The translations under genes and the position numbers were made by a program. Source: Cochliopodium minus (Eukaryota > Discosea > Himatismenida > Cochliopodiidae). Taken from it: a DNA stretch of 10,363 bases. The stretch covers positions 19,021-29,383 of the forward strand of contig JAMYWO010000068.1 of assembly GCA_024220525.1 (NCBI GenBank), read 5' to 3'. Within the stretch, counting starts at the first letter, position 1, and every line of letters begins with the position of its first letter. Shown here in pieces: positions 7,906 through 10,363 of the stretch. The notes beneath the pieces were generated by a model, which worked only from the letters and a program-made list of their open reading frames with translations, was not told the origin of the DNA and did no database searches.

Positions 7906-10155
7906 TTAATTGAGTGTAAAGTCCTTGATGGTCAAAGAACAAGCTTGTTGGATTTTGTCAACAGTACAAGGAGATGATAACATAAACAAAGGAGATTTTT
8001 TGAAGGAAGACAAATGAGAATTGATTGCGTTTTGAACTGAAAGCAAGAAAGAGATACCCATTGCTAAATTTCAAAGAGATTTTAAAGTTAAAAATTAAGA
8101 AAAAATCAAAAAAAAAAGAAGAGTTTTTTTTTACTTAATGGAGGCTCTCCAACTGCACGAGAAGACAAAACACCGTTTGGATTTGGAGCATCTTTCAAAA
8201 GAGAAACATTGAAGGTGATGGGAATATCTTGAAGCATAGGAATTTTGTAGTTCCATGTGCTGTTTGTCAACAATTTTCCATTTTCATCATAAACAATATC
8301 TTCAGTCATGTGAAGTCCTTTCAAAAAAATAAAAAAGAAATAATTGAAAAAATTAAAAAAAAAATAATTGAAAAAACAGAAAAAATGATTATTAAATATT
8401 GAAAAAAATAAAAATATCTTTTACCCAACCCCATTGTAAAAGCACCTTCAACTTGACCAATATCAATTGCAGGATTCATTGAAATACCACAATCAAACAA
8501 AATATCAACTCTGATGATTTGAGTTTCACCAGTCAAAATGTCCAAGTACGTTTCTGTGCAAACAGCACCATAAGAACTGTATCTTTGAGGTCCATTCGGA
8601 GAGTTTGGATTTGTCCATCCCTTTGCAGAAACGTCAATTCCCATCTCCATCGCTTTCGTGATTGTTTCTTGCCATGTTGCTTTTCCTTCCTTGTACAACA
8701 AACGAACAGAATTGATTCTCTTGTTAATTTGATCACAAGCATCCAATGTTGACTTCACATTGAGAAAATGAAAGAAAGTTAATTTAAAAAACTCTTTTAA
8801 TTTAACAAAAAATAAAGAATAAAAATATTTAACAAAGCAAAAAAAATGAAAAATAAAAAATAAAATAATAAAATAAAGAATGATAAAATAAAGAATAAAA
8901 AAATAAAAATAATAAACTAAAAATAAAAATAAATAAACTAAATAAAGAATAAAAAAATAACAAAAATTTATTAAAAAAAAAAAATGATTAAATAAATGAA
9001 TAAAAAAATAAAAGAAAGTTGAATAAGATATTATCTAAAAAAAAAAGAATTTGGTACCATGACACAAAGTTCACTGGTTGTGGATCCTCCTGTTCCATTA
9101 CTGTTTGGTACAGTTACGGTTCCAGAGTTGTAGATTCTGACCAAATCAAGAGGAATTTTAAAAGCCATCGCACAAGCTTGTGCCACTTTTGTATTCAACT
9201 AAAAAAAAAAGAAAAAAAAAAACAAAATTTTAAAGATTTAAAAAAATGTTATTAAAAATAAAAAATAAAAATAAAAAATTGATTTACTCCTTGTCCTAAT
9301 TCAATTCCTGCAACTGAAACAGCAACAGTGCCATCAGGATAAATGTTTACCAAAGAAGAATAATTAACACCTTTAAAAAAGAAAGGATCATTTTAAAAGC
9401 AAAGTGGCAAATAATAATAATTAAAAACAAAATAGAGAAATCAATCAGATCTTTTTGATGAGAAAAAAATTTTAGAATTAAAAACATCAAAAATTAAAAA
9501 ATGAATTTGTAAAGTCAAAATAAATAACAAAATTAAAAATAAAAAATAAAGTAAAAAACAAAATTAAAAATAAATAACAAAATTAAAAATAACAAAATCA
9601 AAAATAAATAATCAAACGAAAAATAGAAAAATAGAAAAATAGAAAAATAGAAAAATAGAAAAATTAAAAAATAAAAAATAAAGAAAATTGAAAAATGAAA
9701 AATGAAAAATTAAAGAAAAATTTTACCAGACCAATAAACACCAAAACGCACAGGCTGCAAAACGATTCCCTTCTTGGTCCATCTGTTACTGTTGTTGTAC
9801 TGCTCCACAAGAGTCTTTCTCTGCTGATAGTTGCAATTAGTTTGAAGTTGTTGCCAAATGGTGGGAATAGGAAAAGTGGTCAACTTGTTTCCGAAAGGGG
9901 TGGTGTCTCCCTTCTTGTAAAAGTTGTTTTGTTTGAGAGTGTCAAGGGGGACGTTGAGGGATGTTGATAGATGGGTCATGATGTGTTCGATACAGGCGAT
10001 GGCGGCGGTCCAGCCTGGTCCTCTTGTGGAGGTGTTGGGTGGTTTGTTGGTGCGGCACAGTTTAGCGACCACTTTCCAGTTTGCGCAGCTGTAGACGTTG
10101 TCGATTGCGAACAAGGTAGCGCTCACAACTCCAGGTGCTTGATCAAGGCAATATC
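7906..10155 (-). CDS. Aldehyde oxidase-like molybdo-flavoenzyme (AOX-B), C-terminal half, 5'-partial
   Basis: Minus-strand exons are 10155-9727, 9370-9288, 9198-9058, 8752-8425, 8317-8135 and 8063-7906 (TAA), giving about 440 codons with matching phases. All of it belongs to the molybdopterin domain. Landmarks are ATLFAIDNVYSC, NTSTRGPGW, FGVYWSG, IELGQGLNTK, NPAIDIGQVEGAF and AVGEPPL. In bovine xanthine dehydrogenase the Glu of AVGEP (Glu1261 from memory) is the catalytic base, and it is kept here. Pocket positions differ from xanthine dehydrogenase: Ala at the Arg880 position (SATLF versus ERALF), Pro in RGPG instead of Phe914, and Trp-Ser where Phe1009-Thr1010 are expected. These changes point to aldehyde-oxidase-like substrates. 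The C-terminus (IKDFTLN) is of normal family length, without a targeting signal. The first visible exon starts at the splice site used by AOX-A. The N-terminal Fe-S, FAD and early Mo regions are absent up to the window end. No inactivating change is seen. Confidence 0.87.
8753..9057 (-). other. 305-bp A/T-only-like intron of AOX-B
   Basis: This intron lies between the exons ending ELCVM and starting STLDACDQ. The plus strand reads as AAATAAA-type simple sequence with irregular AATAAAGAATAAAA units and no reading frame. The acceptor on the minus strand (GTGAAG) lacks a pyrimidine tract, but the protein join is convincing. Confidence 0.7.
9371..9726 (-). other. 356-bp intron of AOX-B with simple repeats
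   Basis: This is the longest intron placed in the window, between exons ending YWSG and starting VNYSSLVN. It is A-rich on the plus strand. It holds three copies of a 15-mer, aacaaaattaaaaat, starting at 9526, 9557 and 9576, and an 8-bp tandem array listed separately. No coding potential was seen. Confidence 0.75.
9618..9664. repeat. 8-bp tandem array (GAAAAATA)n
   Basis: G recurs exactly every 8 bases at 9618, 9626, 9634, 9642, 9650 and 9658, giving five full copies and most of a sixth. It lies inside the 356-bp AOX-B intron. Confidence 0.9.
9872..10155 (-). repeat. Paralogous exon copy 2 (AOX-B), matches 1-284
   Basis: This is the partner of the 1-284 copy. Bases 9872-10003 are almost identical to 1-132, then similarity falls abruptly. 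The minus-strand 5' boundary at 10155 is the homologous splice acceptor in the same phase (a Gly codon split after its first base). Confidence 0.9.
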
Positions 10156-10363
10156 CTTTTTTTTTTTTTTTTTTGAATTAAAAAAAATAATTTATTTAGA
10201 AAAAAAATTAAATTAAAAATAAAAATAAAAATAAAATAGAATAAGAATCAATTAAAATAATTAAATAATTAATATCCAAAAAATAATAGAGATGTTCAAA
10301 ATTTTACAACAGTTTAAATTTTTTTAGCAAATAATTTATATCCGCTAACAAAGTTGTAAATTT
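10156..10363. other. A/T-rich end of window, probable AOX-B intron or upstream DNA
   Basis: On the minus strand this precedes the first visible AOX-B exon. It starts with a run of 18 T (10157-10174; A on the minus strand) and continues as mixed A/T DNA. I searched both strands for the exon expected upstream (the GGGYGGKA to DQG region of AOX-A) and found no match. A few slightly less AT-rich bases near 10325-10363 give only short frames. Confidence 0.5.

Noticed and set aside
8519-8758. Plus- and minus-strand alternative frames over an AOX-B exon
   Set aside because: The frame giving NPAIDIGQVEGAF is clearly the coding one; the others lack any family match.
8775-9050. Periodic AT-rich block considered as a CRISPR array or satellite
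   Set aside because: There are no spacers of constant size and no conserved repeat, only irregular simple A/T sequence inside an intron.
10157-10174. Run of 18 T next to the AOX-B exon, considered as a retrogene poly(A) tail
   Set aside because: On the coding strand the A-run lies upstream of the exon, not downstream, and AOX-B keeps its introns, so it is not a processed copy.

Overview
The window is AT-rich nuclear DNA from a eukaryote, most likely a protist. Short coding blocks at ordinary base composition are broken by very A/T-rich, mostly 50-180 bp, GT-AG introns. About 30 complete introns can be placed by joining reading frames into recognisable proteins. TAA and TGA act as stops and no exon needs a recoded stop, so the genetic code looks standard. 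The intron density (12 introns in about 390 codons of one gene) argues against bacteria and against a Dictyostelium-like genome. I cannot fix the lineage: an amoeboid protist (amoebozoan, heterolobosean or rhizarian) is only a guess.

Layout. (1) 1-2794, minus strand: a molybdo-flavoenzyme of the xanthine dehydrogenase/aldehyde oxidase family, here AOX-A. It runs from the second [2Fe-2S] motif through the FAD domain into the molybdopterin domain and leaves the window at base 1. (2) 2814: a single N. Both flanking genes are cut off within 20 bases of it, so it probably marks an assembly gap rather than one unread base. (3) 2815-5043, plus strand: an AMP-forming acyl-CoA synthetase lacking its N-terminal part, with 13 visible exons including one of 9 nt. 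(4) 5410-7866, plus strand: a complete 10-exon gene for a 553-residue PH-domain plus ankyrin-repeat protein. (5) 7906-10155, minus strand: the C-terminal half of a second molybdo-flavoenzyme (AOX-B), ending tail to tail with the PH-ankyrin gene 39 nt away. Its upstream exons are not in the window.

AOX-A and AOX-B are paralogues. The exon at 1-284 aligns without gaps to 9872-10155 and starts at the same splice site. The first 132 bases differ at one position, then divergence rises sharply, which looks like gene conversion or a very recent exchange. Both copies carry aldehyde-oxidase-type rather than xanthine-type pocket residues, so they probably oxidise aldehydes or N-heterocycles. The acyl-CoA synthetase would activate a fatty or other carboxylic acid. 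The PH-ankyrin protein is a likely membrane-associated scaffold. Nothing shows that the four genes act together. No RNA gene, transposon, CRISPR array or operon-like arrangement was seen; the remaining DNA is A/T-rich intron and spacer with short tandem repeats.
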